A stretch of DNA of 64,000 nucleotides from Corynebacterium amycolatum SK46 (lineage in GTDB: Bacteria; Actinomycetota; Actinomycetes; Mycobacteriales; Mycobacteriaceae). The notes under the pieces were generated by a model, which was not told the DNA's origin, did not search any database, and was given only the letters and a program-made list of their open reading frames with translations. Made by a program: the position numbers and the translations under genes. How positions within the stretch are numbered: the first letter of the stretch is position 1; every line of letters starts with the position of its first letter. Of this stretch, positions 27,032-38,845 are shown in pieces. The stretch is from positions 62,001 to 126,000 of the forward strand of contig NZ_ABZU01000007.1 of NCBI RefSeq assembly GCF_000173655.1, written 5' to 3'.

Positions 27032-30000
27032 ATGACTGAACGCCACTCTTCCGAGTTCCTCACCGCACTGCACAGCCGTGTACTCATTGGCGATGGCGCC
27101 ATGGGTACCCAGCTGCAGTCTTTTGACCTCGACGTTGACGCGGACTTCCTCGGCTACGAGGGCTGTAATGAGATTCTCAATGACACCCGTCCCGACATAA
27201 TCGAGACGATTCACCGGCGTTATTTCGAGGCCGGCGCCGACCTGGTGGAAACCAACACCTTCGGCTGCAACTTTCCGAACCTCGCGGATTACGACATTGA
27301 AGACCGTATCCAGGAGCTAGCGCACAAGGGCACCGCAATCGCCCGCAAGGTCGCTGACGAAATGGGACCGGGCCGCGAGGGGATGCGACGCTTTGTCCTC
27401 GGTTCGCTGGGGCCGGGCACGAAGCTGCCGTCGTTGGGACACGCTCCGTACGCTCAGCTTCGCGACGCTTACACGGAGGCCGGACTCGGCATGATCTCCG
27501 GTGGCGCGGATGCGTTTTTGATTGAGACCTGTCAGGACTTGCTGCAGGTAAAGGCGGCCGTCAACGGCGTCAAGGCCGCCATGCGACAGGCTGACAAGAA
27601 GATTCCGATCGTCGTCCACGTGACCGTCGAGACCACAGGCACCATGCTGATGGGCTCGGAGATTGGTGCAGCCCTGGCGGCGCTGCAGCCGCTGGGTATC
27701 GACATGATTGGCCTGAACTGTGCAACGGGCCCGGACGAGATGAGCGAGCACCTGCGCTACCTGTCCAGTTTCGCCTCCATCCCGGTATCCGTGATGCCGA
27801 ATGCGGGTCTACCAGTGCTGGGTAAGAACGGGGCGACCTACCCTCTGACCGCACCAGAGCTGGCCACAGCGCTGCGCGGCTTTGTTGAAGAGTTCGGCCT
27901 GTCGATGGTCGGTGGCTGCTGTGGTACCACACCGGAGCATGTTTCTGCTGTTCGCGATGCTATTACCGGTACTGGCGCCTACGCCGAGCAGGGCCCTGCT
28001 GTTCAGGCAGCACGCCCATCGACGGATCCGAACGCAAAGCCAATCGATGAGGTTGCGTCTCTGTACTCGGCAACCCCGCTGACACAGACAACCGGCATCA
28101 CCATGATTGGTGAGCGCACCAACGCCAACGGCTCCAAGGCGTTCCGCGAGGCCATGCTGGCCGGTGATTGGGAGAAGTGCCTTAACACCGCCCGCGGTCA
28201 GGTCACCGATGGCGCACACATGATTGACCTGTGTGTGGACTACGTGGGTCGCGATGGGCGCGATGACATGGCAACCCTGGCATCGCAGATTGCCACCTCG
28301 GTGACGTTGCCGGTCATGCTGGACTCGACGGAACCGGAGGTTTTGAAGACTGGCCTGGAGCACCTCGGTGGTCGCTGCGCGGTCAACTCTGTGAACTTTG
28401 AAGACGGCGATGGCCCGGACTCGCGCTACCAGCGCATTATGCGCCAGGTTGTTGAGCACGGTGCTGCTGTGGTCGCTTTGACTATCGACGAAGAAGGTCA
28501 GGCGCGTACGAAGGACAAGAAGATTGAGATTGCCGAGCGCCTCATCGCCGACATCACCGGCACGTGGGGACTGCGCGAGCAGGACATTATTGTCGACTGT
28601 CTGACTTTCCCGATTTCCACTGGCCAGGAGGAAACTCGCCGCGACGGTATCGAAACCATCGAAGCCATCCGCGAACTTAAGCGTCGCCACCCGAACGTGC
28701 ACACCACGCTCGGCCTGTCCAACATCTCCTTCGGTCTGAACCCGGCGGCCCGCCAGGTACTCAACTCGGTGTTCCTCAACGAGTGCATCGAGGCCGGCTT
28801 GGACTCCGCCATTGCCCACAGCTCCAAGATCTTGCCGATGAACAAGATCGACGATAAACAGCGCGAAGTCGCGCTCGATATGGTGTACGACCGCCGTCGT
28901 GAAGCGGGACACCCCGACGGGGAGTACGACCCACTGCAGGTATTCATGGAGCTCTTCGAAGGAGTCTCCGCCGCTGATGCGAAGGATGCCCGGGCCGAAC
29001 AGCTTGCCGCCATGCCGCTGTTCGACCGCCTAGCGCAGCGCATCATCGACGGCGAGCGCACAGGTATCGAAGCTGACCTCGATGAAAGCATGAAGGAAAA
29101 GGAACCGCTGGCGATTGTCAACGAGGACCTGCTGCGAGGCATGCAGACCGTTGGTGACCTGTTCGGTTCCGGCCAGATGCAGCTACCGTTCGTGCTGCAA
29201 TCGGCTGAGACAATGAAGGCCGCGGTGGGCTACCTCGAGGGCTTTATGGATGCCGAGGATGCCACTGGCTCCAAGGGGTCGATTGTGCTGGCCACGGTGA
29301 AGGGCGATGTCCACGACATCGGTAAGAACCTGGTGGAGATTATTCTCTCCAACAACGGTTACACCGTACATAACCTGGGCATTAAGCAGCCGATAGCTAC
29401 GATTTTGTCCGCGGCCAAGGAGCTGGATGTCGATGCCATCGGCATGTCCGGCCTGCTGGTGAAGTCCACTGTGGTGATGAAGGACAACCTGCTGGAGATT
29501 AACTCCGCGGGAGACGCTGCCCGCTTCCCGGTGCTGCTTGGCGGTGCCGCGCTGACACGCAGCTACGTCGAGGACGACCTCTCTGAGCTCTACCATGGCG
29601 ATGTCTACTACGGCAGGGACGCCTTCGAGGGGCTGCGCATCATGGACGAGCTAATGGCAGCGAAGAAGGGCCTGGGGCCAGACGAGAATTCGCCTGAGGC
29701 CATTGCCGCCCGCGAGAAGAAGGAAGCTCGCCGCGCCCGCCGTGAGCGCTCCAAGCGCATCGCCGCGCAGCGCGCCGCCAAGGCTGCTGCTGAAGCCCCC
29801 GAGGTGCCGGAGCGATCCGACGTCGCCGCTGATGTCCCCGTTGCGACACCGCCGTTCTGGGGAACTCGCATTGTCAAGGGTCTGCCCCTCGACGACTACC
29901 TGACCACTCTCGACGAACGCGCTCTGTTCATGGGGCAGTGGGGTCTGCGCGGCACCCGTGGCGACGAGGGACCGAGTTACGAGGAATTAGTCGAATCCGA

Positions 30001-30691
30001 TGGTCGACCGCGCCTGCGCGCATGGCTGCAGCGCCTGCGCGCCGAGAACATTCTCCAGCATGCGGCTGTCGTCTACGGCTACTTCCCGGCGGTTTCTGAG
30101 GGCGATACCGTCCACGTACTCCCGCTGCCTGCGGAAGGGGAGCAGCCCGACCCCACAGCCGAGCCAGTGGTGTCCTGGACCTTCCCGCGCCAGCAGCGCG
30201 GTCGCTTCCTATGCATTGCTGACTTCATTCGCTCGCGCGAAGATGCCATCGCCGCAGGACAGACCGACGTCATGCCGTTCCAGTTGGTGACCATGGGACA
30301 GCCCATCGCTGACTTCGCCAACGATATTTACGCCAAGAACGAATACCGCGACTACCTGGAGGTTCACGGTATCGGCGTGCAGCTCACCGAGGCGCTGGCC
30401 GAGTACTGGCACCAGCGCATTCGCTCCGAGCTCGCGTTCTCCGACGGCACAAGTGTTGGCGCGGAAGACTCGGACGATACCCAGGATTTCTTTGACCTGA
30501 AGTACCGTGGCGCTCGTTACTCCTTCGGCTATGGTTCCTGCCCGGATCTGACCTTCCGTCAGGGCATGATTGACCTGCTGCAGCCGGAGCGCATCGGCGT
30601 GGAACTCTCTGAGGAGCTCCAGCTGCACCCAGAGCAGTCCACCGATGCGTTCGTGCTCTACCACCCGGAAGCGAAGTACTTCAACGTGTAG
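27032..30691 (+). CDS. metH: Cobalamin-dependent methionine synthase
   Basis: Transfers the methyl group of methyltetrahydrofolate to homocysteine through methylcobalamin. At 1219 residues it has all four modules. The homocysteine domain (about 1-330) has zinc ligands Cys230, Cys296 and Cys297 (GLNC, GGCCGTT). The folate domain follows (about 350-620; GERTNANGSKAF). The B12 domain (about 650-880) has cobalt-ligating His761 in GDVHDIGKN. The C-terminal activation domain, about 940-1219, has RGARYSFGYGSCPD. An Ala/Arg-rich linker of about 45 residues (near 890-935) joins the last two. A McbR-type operator overlaps its start. Full length and apparently intact. Confidence 0.96.
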   Translation: MTERHSSEFLTALHSRVLIGDGAMGTQLQSFDLDVDADFLGYEGCNEILNDTRPDIIETIHRRYFEAGADLVETNTFGCNFPNLADYDIEDRIQELAHKGTAIARKVADEMGPGREGMRRFVLGSLGPGTKLPSLGHAPYAQLRDAYTEAGLGMISGGADAFLIETCQDLLQVKAAVNGVKAAMRQADKKIPIVVHVTVETTGTMLMGSEIGAALAALQPLGIDMIGLNCATGPDEMSEHLRYLSSFASIPVSVMPNAGLPVLGKNGATYPLTAPELATALRGFVEEFGLSMVGGCCGTTPEHVSAVRDAITGTGAYAEQGPAVQAARPSTDPNAKPIDEVASLYSATPLTQTTGITMIGERTNANGSKAFREAMLAGDWEKCLNTARGQVTDGAHMIDLCVDYVGRDGRDDMATLASQIATSVTLPVMLDSTEPEVLKTGLEHLGGRCAVNSVNFEDGDGPDSRYQRIMRQVVEHGAAVVALTIDEEGQARTKDKKIEIAERLIADITGTWGLREQDIIVDCLTFPISTGQEETRRDGIETIEAIRELKRRHPNVHTTLGLSNISFGLNPAARQVLNSVFLNECIEAGLDSAIAHSSKILPMNKIDDKQREVALDMVYDRRREAGHPDGEYDPLQVFMELFEGVSAADAKDARAEQLAAMPLFDRLAQRIIDGERTGIEADLDESMKEKEPLAIVNEDLLRGMQTVGDLFGSGQMQLPFVLQSAETMKAAVGYLEGFMDAEDATGSKGSIVLATVKGDVHDIGKNLVEIILSNNGYTVHNLGIKQPIATILSAAKELDVDAIGMSGLLVKSTVVMKDNLLEINSAGDAARFPVLLGGAALTRSYVEDDLSELYHGDVYYGRDAFEGLRIMDELMAAKKGLGPDENSPEAIAAREKKEARRARRERSKRIAAQRAAKAAAEAPEVPERSDVAADVPVATPPFWGTRIVKGLPLDDYLTTLDERALFMGQWGLRGTRGDEGPSYEELVESDGRPRLRAWLQRLRAENILQHAAVVYGYFPAVSEGDTVHVLPLPAEGEQPDPTAEPVVSWTFPRQQRGRFLCIADFIRSREDAIAAGQTDVMPFQLVTMGQPIADFANDIYAKNEYRDYLEVHGIGVQLTEALAEYWHQRIRSELAFSDGTSVGAEDSDDTQDFFDLKYRGARYSFGYGSCPDLTFRQGMIDLLQPERIGVELSEELQLHPEQSTDAFVLYHPEAKYFNV

Positions 30692-30698
30692 CTTCGCG

Positions 30699-31607
30699 TT
30701 ATCCCTGCGGGCGCACCAGCAAAGTCTGCATGCTGCGACCTATCGGTCCGTGCGCATCATAGAGCTCGCCCGCCGTCATACCGATTCCATCGGGCCCGAT
30801 GGAACCGCGGGCGGCGATACCAACCCAGCCGCCGTCTTCCGGCTGCGACTCCGATTCCGCCGACTTCTCCGACGCTCCGAGCTGAGGGAGTCGGTGCAGA
30901 TGAACTACTAAATCAGTGTTCATGAAGGCCCACTGGTGCGGGCTCAGAGTGGCTCCGATACCGTTGGCGGTATCGGCTACTTGCATGACTCGCTCCACTG
31001 CAGTCGGCTCCTCCCCGAGCACGATTGGGTGCGGCGCGCGAACCCAGTGAATCTGCGTCCCCGCATCATCCTCCGTCGCTGCTGCGCGGGCTTCGATGGA
31101 CTCAATGTAGCCACCACTCCAGTCCTCAGTAAGCGGAATGTACTCCGCGGTACTTTCCGCCGGGCCAGGCACATGTTTGTCGAAAGCGCGCTCAATATCC
31201 CGCGTATCCGCCGTGGCCATCATCCACGCAGATGCAGTGGCAACGGGGCGCCAGACACCCTTGACGTCGGCAAGCAATTCAGCCTCAACTTTGGCAATCT
31301 GACGTCCCGGTCGCGACACCCACGAGCGCGTCCGCAACTCCGTATACGGCACGGCGGAGAGCAAATCGACAGCTATGCGAGTGATGCGCATTCCCTCGCT
31401 CTTTAGGCGGCGACGTTCCAACATGCGCGTCAGTAGGGCAGACGGCGGCGCCCCGTGCTGGAACGGACCCCACGCACCGTAAGTGAAGCTGGTGGGCATG
31501 AATCGTTCGTAACTCAATTCATTTTCGGTGATAGTTCCCAGCGGAATGAAATAGGCCTCGGGGTTGTCGATGGCTTGCGCGAGCGAATCTGTCGTGGGGT
31601 TGGTCAT
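30699..31607 (-). CDS. Thioesterase-family protein (double hotdog)
   Basis: A 302-residue protein of the acyl-CoA thioesterase type with two hotdog-like halves. Landmarks are FTYGAWGPFQHGAPPSALLT in the first half, where the family's helix lies, and GATLSPHQWAFMNTDLVVHL in the second, ending with GSIGPDGIGMTAGELYDAHG before a basic tail. It probably hydrolyses acyl-CoA thioesters; chain length unknown. It is convergent with metH, with 7 bases between stops. AAAGAAAGG precedes its ATG. Confidence 0.8.
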   Translation of the reverse strand: MTNPTTDSLAQAIDNPEAYFIPLGTITENELSYERFMPTSFTYGAWGPFQHGAPPSALLTRMLERRRLKSEGMRITRIAVDLLSAVPYTELRTRSWVSRPGRQIAKVEAELLADVKGVWRPVATASAWMMATADTRDIERAFDKHVPGPAESTAEYIPLTEDWSGGYIESIEARAAATEDDAGTQIHWVRAPHPIVLGEEPTAVERVMQVADTANGIGATLSPHQWAFMNTDLVVHLHRLPQLGASEKSAESESQPEDGGWVGIAARGSIGPDGIGMTAGELYDAHGPIGRSMQTLLVRPQG

Positions 31608-31762
31608 AGCTTGTTAATGCCTTTCTTTTGCTCGGGAGACGTATACGCACTATCTTCCCGAAATCCCTGGCGGTACTTTTCTACCTAAAACCCTAGTCCT
31701 AAATCTCGTGGCCTTGCTGACATAATCGCCAAATACATTCTCACCTGGCATAGTCGCATGGT

Positions 31763-32446
31763 GTGAAAGCAATTTTGTGGGACATGGACGGCAGCCTCAT
31801 CAATACGGAACCCCTGTGGGAGATTGCCACGTACGACCTCTCGGAATTCGTAGGCCGTCGCCTGACTCCGGAGTTGCGCATGCAGTGCGTCGGCAACACG
31901 CTCTGGGACACGCTGTCGATTTGTGCTGATCATGCGGGACGCACGCTTGACGACGAGCTGTTTTCCTCGGGCTCCCAATTCGTCGAAAACCGCTTCACTG
32001 AATTGGTTCTAGAACATGGGGTGGAGTGGCGCCCGGGTGTGCCGGAGATTTTGGACCAGACCCGAGCTGCTGACATTCCGGTGGTGTTGGTCACCAATAC
32101 TCGTCGTCACGTGGCGCAACCCTGCATTGATGCCATGGGGGAGCATCACTTTGCCGCGACAGTGTGTAGTGATGAGGTGGCCAACGGGAAGCCGGCACCG
32201 GATCCATACTTGCGTGGCGCAGAGCTAGCCGGATTTGCGCCAGAGGACTGCCTGGCTATCGAAGACTCCTCAACGGGGGTGCGTTCTGCACTCGCGGCAG
32301 GCTGCACGGTGGTGTGGAATCCAATGCCAGATGTGAGCGTTTCGCAGGCTGATGTGGAGACTTTAGTACCCCCGGCGCGCTTCATTTCGGGCAATTTGGA
32401 TACCTCGAATTTGGGCTTATTGCGGGCTGCTTTCGCGGGCGAGTAG
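31763..32446 (+). CDS. HAD-superfamily phosphatase (beta-PGM-like)
   Basis: A 227-residue HAD hydrolase with an alpha-helical cap. Motif I is DMDGS (the usual DxDGT with Ser for Thr), motif II is LVTNTRR, motif III is the Lys in [10 protein letters not shown], and motif IV is [11 protein letters not shown]. The set is complete, so phosphatase or phosphomutase activity is expected; substrate unknown. The GTG at 31763 lies 8 bases after CATAGT and may be leaderless. It precedes hisE by 22 bases, so it may share the his transcript and act in histidine synthesis (for example as histidinol-phosphatase), but this is only inferred from position. Confidence 0.82.
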   Translation: MKAILWDMDGSLINTEPLWEIATYDLSEFVGRRLTPELRMQCVGNTLWDTLSICADHAGRTLDDELFSSGSQFVENRFTELVLEHGVEWRPGVPEILDQTRAADIPVVLVTNTRRHVAQPCIDAMGEHHFAATVCSDEVANGKPAPDPYLRGAELAGFAPEDCLAIEDSSTGVRSALAAGCTVVWNPMPDVSVSQADVETLVPPARFISGNLDTSNLGLLRAAFAGE

Positions 32447-32468
32447 ACGACATGGAACAATAGACCAG

Positions 32469-32732
32469 GTGAAGAACTTTGATGACCTGTTTGCAGAGCT
32501 GAAGGAAAAAGCACAGTCGCGCCCCGAGGGATCGGGCACAGTCAAGGCGCTGGACGCTGGCGTGCATTTCCAGGGCAAGAAAATTGTCGAAGAGGCCGGC
32601 GAGGTCTGGCTTGCAGCTGAGCACGAATCTGACGAAGCCCTCGCAGAGGAGATTTCGCAGCTGTTGTACTGGCTGCAGGTGGTCATGGTCGGTCGCGGGC
32701 TGAGCCCCGAGGATGTTTACAAGTACCTGTAG
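32469..32732 (+). CDS. hisE: Phosphoribosyl-ATP pyrophosphatase
   Basis: Hydrolyses phosphoribosyl-ATP to phosphoribosyl-AMP, second step of histidine synthesis. It is 87 residues, normal for stand-alone HisE, with the all-helical MazG-like fold. The metal-binding acidic cluster is [20 protein letters not shown]. The GTG start gives [10 protein letters not shown], a standard HisE beginning. It is followed at 14 bases by hisG, an arrangement shared with other Actinobacteria. Confidence 0.93.
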   Translation: MKNFDDLFAELKEKAQSRPEGSGTVKALDAGVHFQGKKIVEEAGEVWLAAEHESDEALAEEISQLLYWLQVVMVGRGLSPEDVYKYL

Positions 32733-32746
32733 GAGAAATCAACACC

Positions 32747-33592
32747 ATGCTGCGTATTGCCGTGCCCAACAAGGGATCGCTGTCCGAGGCGGCAGTCGAA
32801 ATCCTGAAGGAAGCTGGCTACCCGGGCCGAGGCGATTCCAAGAGCCTGACCATCCACGACGAAGCCAACGACATTGAGTTTTTCTTCCTCCGTCCGAAGG
32901 ATATTCCCATCTACGTTGGCAACGGCCATCTGGATTTGGGCATCACCGGCCGCGACCTGGCCGCTGACTCGATGGCCCCGGTCGATGAGGTTCTAAATCT
33001 GGGCTTCGGCGCCTCGACCTTCCGCTACGCCGCTCCAGTCGATGAGGAGTGGACCGTAGAAGCTCTGGAGGGCAAGCGCATTGCCACCTCGTACCCGAAT
33101 CTGGTGCGGGAGGATCTGAAGGCTCGCGGCATTAACGCCACCGTTATTCGCCTTGATGGTGCAGTGGAGATTTCCATCCGCTTGGGAGTTGCCGACGTTA
33201 TCGCCGACGTTGTCTCCACCGGCCGTACCCTGCGTAAGCAGGGATTGAAGCCATTCGGCGATGTTTTGGTCAGCTCTGAGGCAGTTGTTGTCGGACGCAA
33301 GGGTGTGGAGGTCACCGAGGAGCAGCAGGTGTTCCTGCGTCGTATGACCGGCATTTTGCATGCCAAGACGTACTTGATGATTGACTACAACATCCGTGCG
33401 TCTGCGCTGGAAGAGGCGTCCAAGCTCACTCCGGGCCTGTCAGGCCCGACCGTGTCGCCGCTGGCGAACGAGGATTGGGTAGCAGTTCGCGCGCTAGTGC
33501 CGAAGACCGAGGCCAACCCGCTCATGGACGCACTGGCAAAAATCGGTGCCGAGGCAATTCTGGCCTCGAATATCCGTATCGCTCGAATCTAG
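32747..33592 (+). CDS. hisG: ATP phosphoribosyltransferase, long form
   Basis: First and committed step of histidine synthesis, joining ATP and PRPP. It is 281 residues, the long HisG type with a C-terminal ACT-like domain (about 210-281) that binds histidine for feedback inhibition. The type-II PBP-like catalytic domain shows [13 protein letters not shown] and the PRPP loop region [19 protein letters not shown]. An AGGAGA ribosome site precedes the ATG. No terminator is obvious within 100 bases after the stop. Confidence 0.95.
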   Translation: MLRIAVPNKGSLSEAAVEILKEAGYPGRGDSKSLTIHDEANDIEFFFLRPKDIPIYVGNGHLDLGITGRDLAADSMAPVDEVLNLGFGASTFRYAAPVDEEWTVEALEGKRIATSYPNLVREDLKARGINATVIRLDGAVEISIRLGVADVIADVVSTGRTLRKQGLKPFGDVLVSSEAVVVGRKGVEVTEEQQVFLRRMTGILHAKTYLMIDYNIRASALEEASKLTPGLSGPTVSPLANEDWVAVRALVPKTEANPLMDALAKIGAEAILASNIRIARI

Positions 33593-33946
33593 TTACTAGG
33601 TCCGGTGGCGCGGAGTTAGTTGCGTGTTTTTAGCTTGGGCGCGCCGAGCTGCTTTGGGGACGGCTACACGGGTCTAGTTGCATATTGATGGGAGGGCTAG
33701 TCGCGCGTAGCCAAATGCGAGCTCGCTAGGGCCAGACGCGAGCTCACTAAAGGATTTCAATCTTTACCTACTTTTGCGTAAGTAGTAGCGTTGACCATAG
33801 AAGGGCGCACGGCGTTAGCCGGATTGAAGCAGCAAACTCCTGTGTGAATGCGGCAATCACGCCGACGCTGTAGTTTTGACAACACAACCATGTCTTGTCA
33901 ATCACTGCAGCCCACAAGGCTGCGACTCCTAGAAGGGATTGTCCAT
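33593..33946. other. Intergenic region between hisG and aspA
   Basis: This 354-base gap has no gene I can support. It holds the self-complementary GCGAGCTCGC near 33717, a palindrome CTACTT-N6-AAGTAG (33768-33785), and, closer to aspA, TTGACAA-N12-TTGTCAA (33876-33882 and 33895-33901). The latter lies 45 bases before the aspA start and overlaps a possible -35 TTGACA. It is therefore a candidate regulator site. AGAAGGGA gives the aspA ribosome site. Confidence 0.5.
33876..33901. promoter_or_regulatory. Palindrome ahead of aspA
   Basis: TTGACAA-N12-TTGTCAA, perfect 7-base arms, overlapping a possible -35 element of the aspA promoter. The binding protein is unknown. Confidence 0.4.
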
Positions 33947-35395
33947 ATGTCCGCAACACGCACCGAGGTTGACCTGCTTGGCTCCATGGAGGTTCCAGCA
34001 GAAGCTTATTACGGAATACATACCCAGCGCGCAATCGACAACTACCAAATCTCCGGCAAGACCATCAATGATGTGCCGGAGTTCATTCGCGGCATGGTAA
34101 TGGTGAAAAAGGCCACTGCTATTGCCAACCAGCGCGTCCATACACTGCCGAGCGATGTTGCGGAAACTATTGTCGCAGCCTGTGATGAAATCCTGGAAAA
34201 GGGACGCTGTATGGATCAGTTCCCAATCGATGTCTTCCAGGGCGGAGCTGGAACAAGTGTCAATATGAATACCAACGAGGTCATTGCCAACCTCGCGCTG
34301 GAACTCCTCGGTCAGGAAAAGGGACGCTACGACATCATTCACCCCAATGATGATGTCAACCAGTGCCAGTCGACCAATGACGCCTACCCAACTGGTTTCC
34401 GCCTTGCTGTCCACATGTCTCTGCTAAATCTACAGAAGCACTTTGATTCCCTGGTTGAAGCGCTGCATGCCAAGGGCGATGAATTCAACGACATCATCAC
34501 GATGGGGCGCACACAGCTCCAGGATGCCGTTCCTATGACTCTGGGGCAGGTATTCCACGCATTTGCCAACAACCTTGAGGAGGAACAGGAGTCCATCGCA
34601 ACCGCGTCGGCACGCCTGCTGCAAATTAACCTCGGTGCAACTGCCATCGGCACTGGCGTGAATGCACCGGCGGGTTACCGCGAAGCCGTAACACAAGCGC
34701 TTCGGGAAGTCAGCGGTTTTGATGTGAGCTCCGCGAAGGATTTAATTGAGGCTACCAGCGATACTGGCGCATACGTCAGCGTGCACGCCTGCTTGAAGCG
34801 CGCGGCCATGAAGATTTCTAAGATGTGCAACGACCTTCGCCTACTGGCATCGGGTCCGCGTGCTGGTTTGAACGAGATCAACTTGCCAGAGCGTGCTGCT
34901 GGTTCGTCAATTATGCCGGCGAAGGTTAACCCAGTGATTCCGGAAGTCGCAAACCAAGCCTGCTTCAAGGTTTTCGGCAATGATGTCACGCTGACCTGGG
35001 CCGCCGAGGCCGGCCAGCTTCAGCTGAACGTGATGGAGCCAGTCATTGGCGCATGTCTTTTTGAAACGATTGGTCTGCTACGCAACGCCACCGACACTCT
35101 TCGAGACAAGTGCATCACCGGTATCACTGCAAACGCTGATGTGTGCCGTGGCTATGTCGACAATTCGATTGGTATCGTGACCTACTTGAATCCGGTCATT
35201 GGCCACTACGAGGGAGACATGGTCGGCAAAGAGGCCGCTCGCACTGGTAGGTCTGTCCGCGACATTGTACTTGAGCGAGGACTTATGGATGAGTCTGAAC
35301 TCGACCGCGTCCTGAGCACCGAAAATCTGATGCACCCAGAGTACCGAGGTAAGCGATACGTAGCAGGGGAGTCTCGACTAGACAACCTGTCTTAG
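33947..35395 (+). CDS. aspA: Aspartate ammonia-lyase (aspartase)
   Basis: Deaminates L-aspartate to fumarate and ammonia. It is 482 residues from the ATG at 33947, which has AGAAGGGA upstream; the open frame starts earlier, but those residues do not belong to the family. The aspartase/fumarase signature [12 protein letters not shown] carries the catalytic Ser. The N-terminal [20 protein letters not shown] distinguishes it from fumarase. The gene for a C4-dicarboxylate transporter follows, as in E. coli aspA-dcuA. Together they would import aspartate and export succinate or fumarate for fumarate respiration. Confidence 0.94.
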   Translation: MSATRTEVDLLGSMEVPAEAYYGIHTQRAIDNYQISGKTINDVPEFIRGMVMVKKATAIANQRVHTLPSDVAETIVAACDEILEKGRCMDQFPIDVFQGGAGTSVNMNTNEVIANLALELLGQEKGRYDIIHPNDDVNQCQSTNDAYPTGFRLAVHMSLLNLQKHFDSLVEALHAKGDEFNDIITMGRTQLQDAVPMTLGQVFHAFANNLEEEQESIATASARLLQINLGATAIGTGVNAPAGYREAVTQALREVSGFDVSSAKDLIEATSDTGAYVSVHACLKRAAMKISKMCNDLRLLASGPRAGLNEINLPERAAGSSIMPAKVNPVIPEVANQACFKVFGNDVTLTWAAEAGQLQLNVMEPVIGACLFETIGLLRNATDTLRDKCITGITANADVCRGYVDNSIGIVTYLNPVIGHYEGDMVGKEAARTGRSVRDIVLERGLMDESELDRVLSTENLMHPEYRGKRYVAGESRLDNLS

Positions 35396-35435
35396 ACGGC
35401 CTCCGGGATTACGTTGTGATTTTTCGGAGATTCAC

Positions 35436-36749
35436 GTGTTAGTTGCAGTCCAAATCCTCATCGTCTTAGCTGCTATCGTCCTGGGCGCACGTCTTGGTTC
35501 AATTGCTATCGGATTCGCCGGTGGGCTTGGCGTTTTGGCGCTCGGTATTACCGGTATCCCGGTTACCAAAGATGACATACCCTTCGATGTCATCGGCATC
35601 ATAATGTCGGTCATTGCGGCCATCGCAGCAATGCAAAGGGCCGGTGGCATGGACTACCTCGTCCATCTTGCCGAGCGTTTGCTTAGAAAGAATCCGCGCC
35701 ACATTACTTACTGGGCACCAGTAGTCACTTACCTCATGACGCTGCTCGCCGGCACCGGCCACACCGCATTTTCCACCCTCCCAGTTATCGCCGAAGTATC
35801 CAAGGAAGGAGGCGTTCGCCCGTCCCGCCCGCTGTCCGTGGCGGTCATCGCATCTCAGTTGGCGATTACGGCATCACCCATTTCAGCGGCTGTGGTGCTC
35901 ATGGCTTCGCTCATGGAACCCCGCGGCGTTGGTTATCTCACCCTCCTGGCGATTGTCATTCCTTCAACTTTCCTCGCCATCCTTCCGACCGCCTTTGTCA
36001 CAAATCACCTAGGCAAAGAGCTTGACGACGATCCGGGGTATCAAAGCCGCTTGGAAAAGGGGTTGGTCTCTAAGCCACGTGGCCAGATGAGCAAATACGT
36101 GCCAACCAAGTCGGCCAAGTGGTCCGTGGCGATTTTCCTACTCTCGATTCTCGCGGTGATGGTCTACGCGACCATCAGCACTGAACAGGTCGGCCTCGTC
36201 GCTGATCCCACGCTCCCACGAAACGAGGCGATCATGTCAATCATGTTGACCGCCGCCACCGTTATCGTGCTGGCCTGCAAATTGGACGCGGCAACCATTT
36301 TGAACACCCCGGTGTTCAAATCGGGCATGTCCGCCAGCGTCTGCGTTCTCGGTGTGGCGTGGCTGGGAACCACAATTATTAACCACTACATCGACGACAT
36401 TAAGACCGCGTCCGGCAGCGTACTGACCACGATGCCGTGGATGCTGGCAATTGTGCTCTTTTTCGCGGCCGCTTTGCTGTACTCGCAGGCGGCCACTACA
36501 AAGGCCATCATGCCCGCTGCACTCGCGGTGGGAGTTTCTCCCATCACCGCGATTGCTTCCTTCGCAGCTACTTCCGCGCTATTCGTACTGCCTACTTACC
36601 CGACGCTCCTTGCCGCGGTGGAGATGGACGACACTGGCACAACCCGAATTGGCAAATACGTGTTTAACCACTCGTTCATCATCCCAGGCACCTTATGTAT
36701 TGTCCTGTCCGTCGCGTTCGGTTTCGCCTTCGGCAGCGTGCTGTTGTAG
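35436..36749 (+). CDS. Anaerobic C4-dicarboxylate transporter (Dcu family)
   Basis: A 437-residue membrane carrier of the DcuA/DcuB family, with about ten or eleven hydrophobic segments. Family landmarks are the N-terminal GARLGSIAIGFAGGLGVL, TLLAGTGHTAFSTLPVIAEV and ASQLAITASPISAA. It exchanges aspartate, fumarate, malate and succinate across the membrane. The GTG at 35436 has CGGAGA upstream, 40 bases after the aspA stop, so the two are one operon. DcuA and DcuB cannot be told apart from the sequence by eye. A near match to the recurring word (36019-36030, reverse) encodes ELDDD in the central cytoplasmic loop. Confidence 0.9.
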   Translation: MLVAVQILIVLAAIVLGARLGSIAIGFAGGLGVLALGITGIPVTKDDIPFDVIGIIMSVIAAIAAMQRAGGMDYLVHLAERLLRKNPRHITYWAPVVTYLMTLLAGTGHTAFSTLPVIAEVSKEGGVRPSRPLSVAVIASQLAITASPISAAVVLMASLMEPRGVGYLTLLAIVIPSTFLAILPTAFVTNHLGKELDDDPGYQSRLEKGLVSKPRGQMSKYVPTKSAKWSVAIFLLSILAVMVYATISTEQVGLVADPTLPRNEAIMSIMLTAATVIVLACKLDAATILNTPVFKSGMSASVCVLGVAWLGTTIINHYIDDIKTASGSVLTTMPWMLAIVLFFAAALLYSQAATTKAIMPAALAVGVSPITAIASFAATSALFVLPTYPTLLAAVEMDDTGTTRIGKYVFNHSFIIPGTLCIVLSVAFGFAFGSVLL

Positions 36750-36837
36750 GCGCGGAACATGTAGGCATGGATTACGCAATTAGTGCCTAGGTTTATGGCA
36801 AGAATTCGCCTGTAAATGCCATTCAATTGCTATAAGC

Positions 36838-38736
<1,899 letters not shown>

Positions 38737-38765
38737 AACCGCCGCTTCGCGCTGGGAGGTGTAGC

Positions 38766-38777
38766 CGTCGTAAAGTG
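38766..38777 (+). repeat. Near copy of the recurring word (CGTCGTAAAGTG)
   Basis: Eleven of the twelve consensus positions (N included) match, 30 bases after the trmI stop and ahead of the arc promoter. Confidence 0.5.
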
Positions 38778-38832
38778 TGATGCGACACACGGTCTAAATC
38801 GACCAAGCAACAACGACATCTGGCCCTATGGG

Positions 38833-38838
38833 TAATCT
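38833..38838 (+). promoter_or_regulatory. -10 box for a leaderless arc gene
   Basis: TAATCT ends 7 bases before the ATG at 38846. An earlier in-frame ATG at 38828 lies upstream of this box and so would not be transcribed from it. Confidence 0.5.
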
Positions 38839-38845
38839 GGGGTAT

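Noticed and set aside
36762..36789. TAGGCA/TGCCTA inverted repeat as a terminator between the Dcu and recB-type genes
   Set aside because: The stem is only 6 bases with a 16-base loop and no T run follows on either strand; too weak to annotate.
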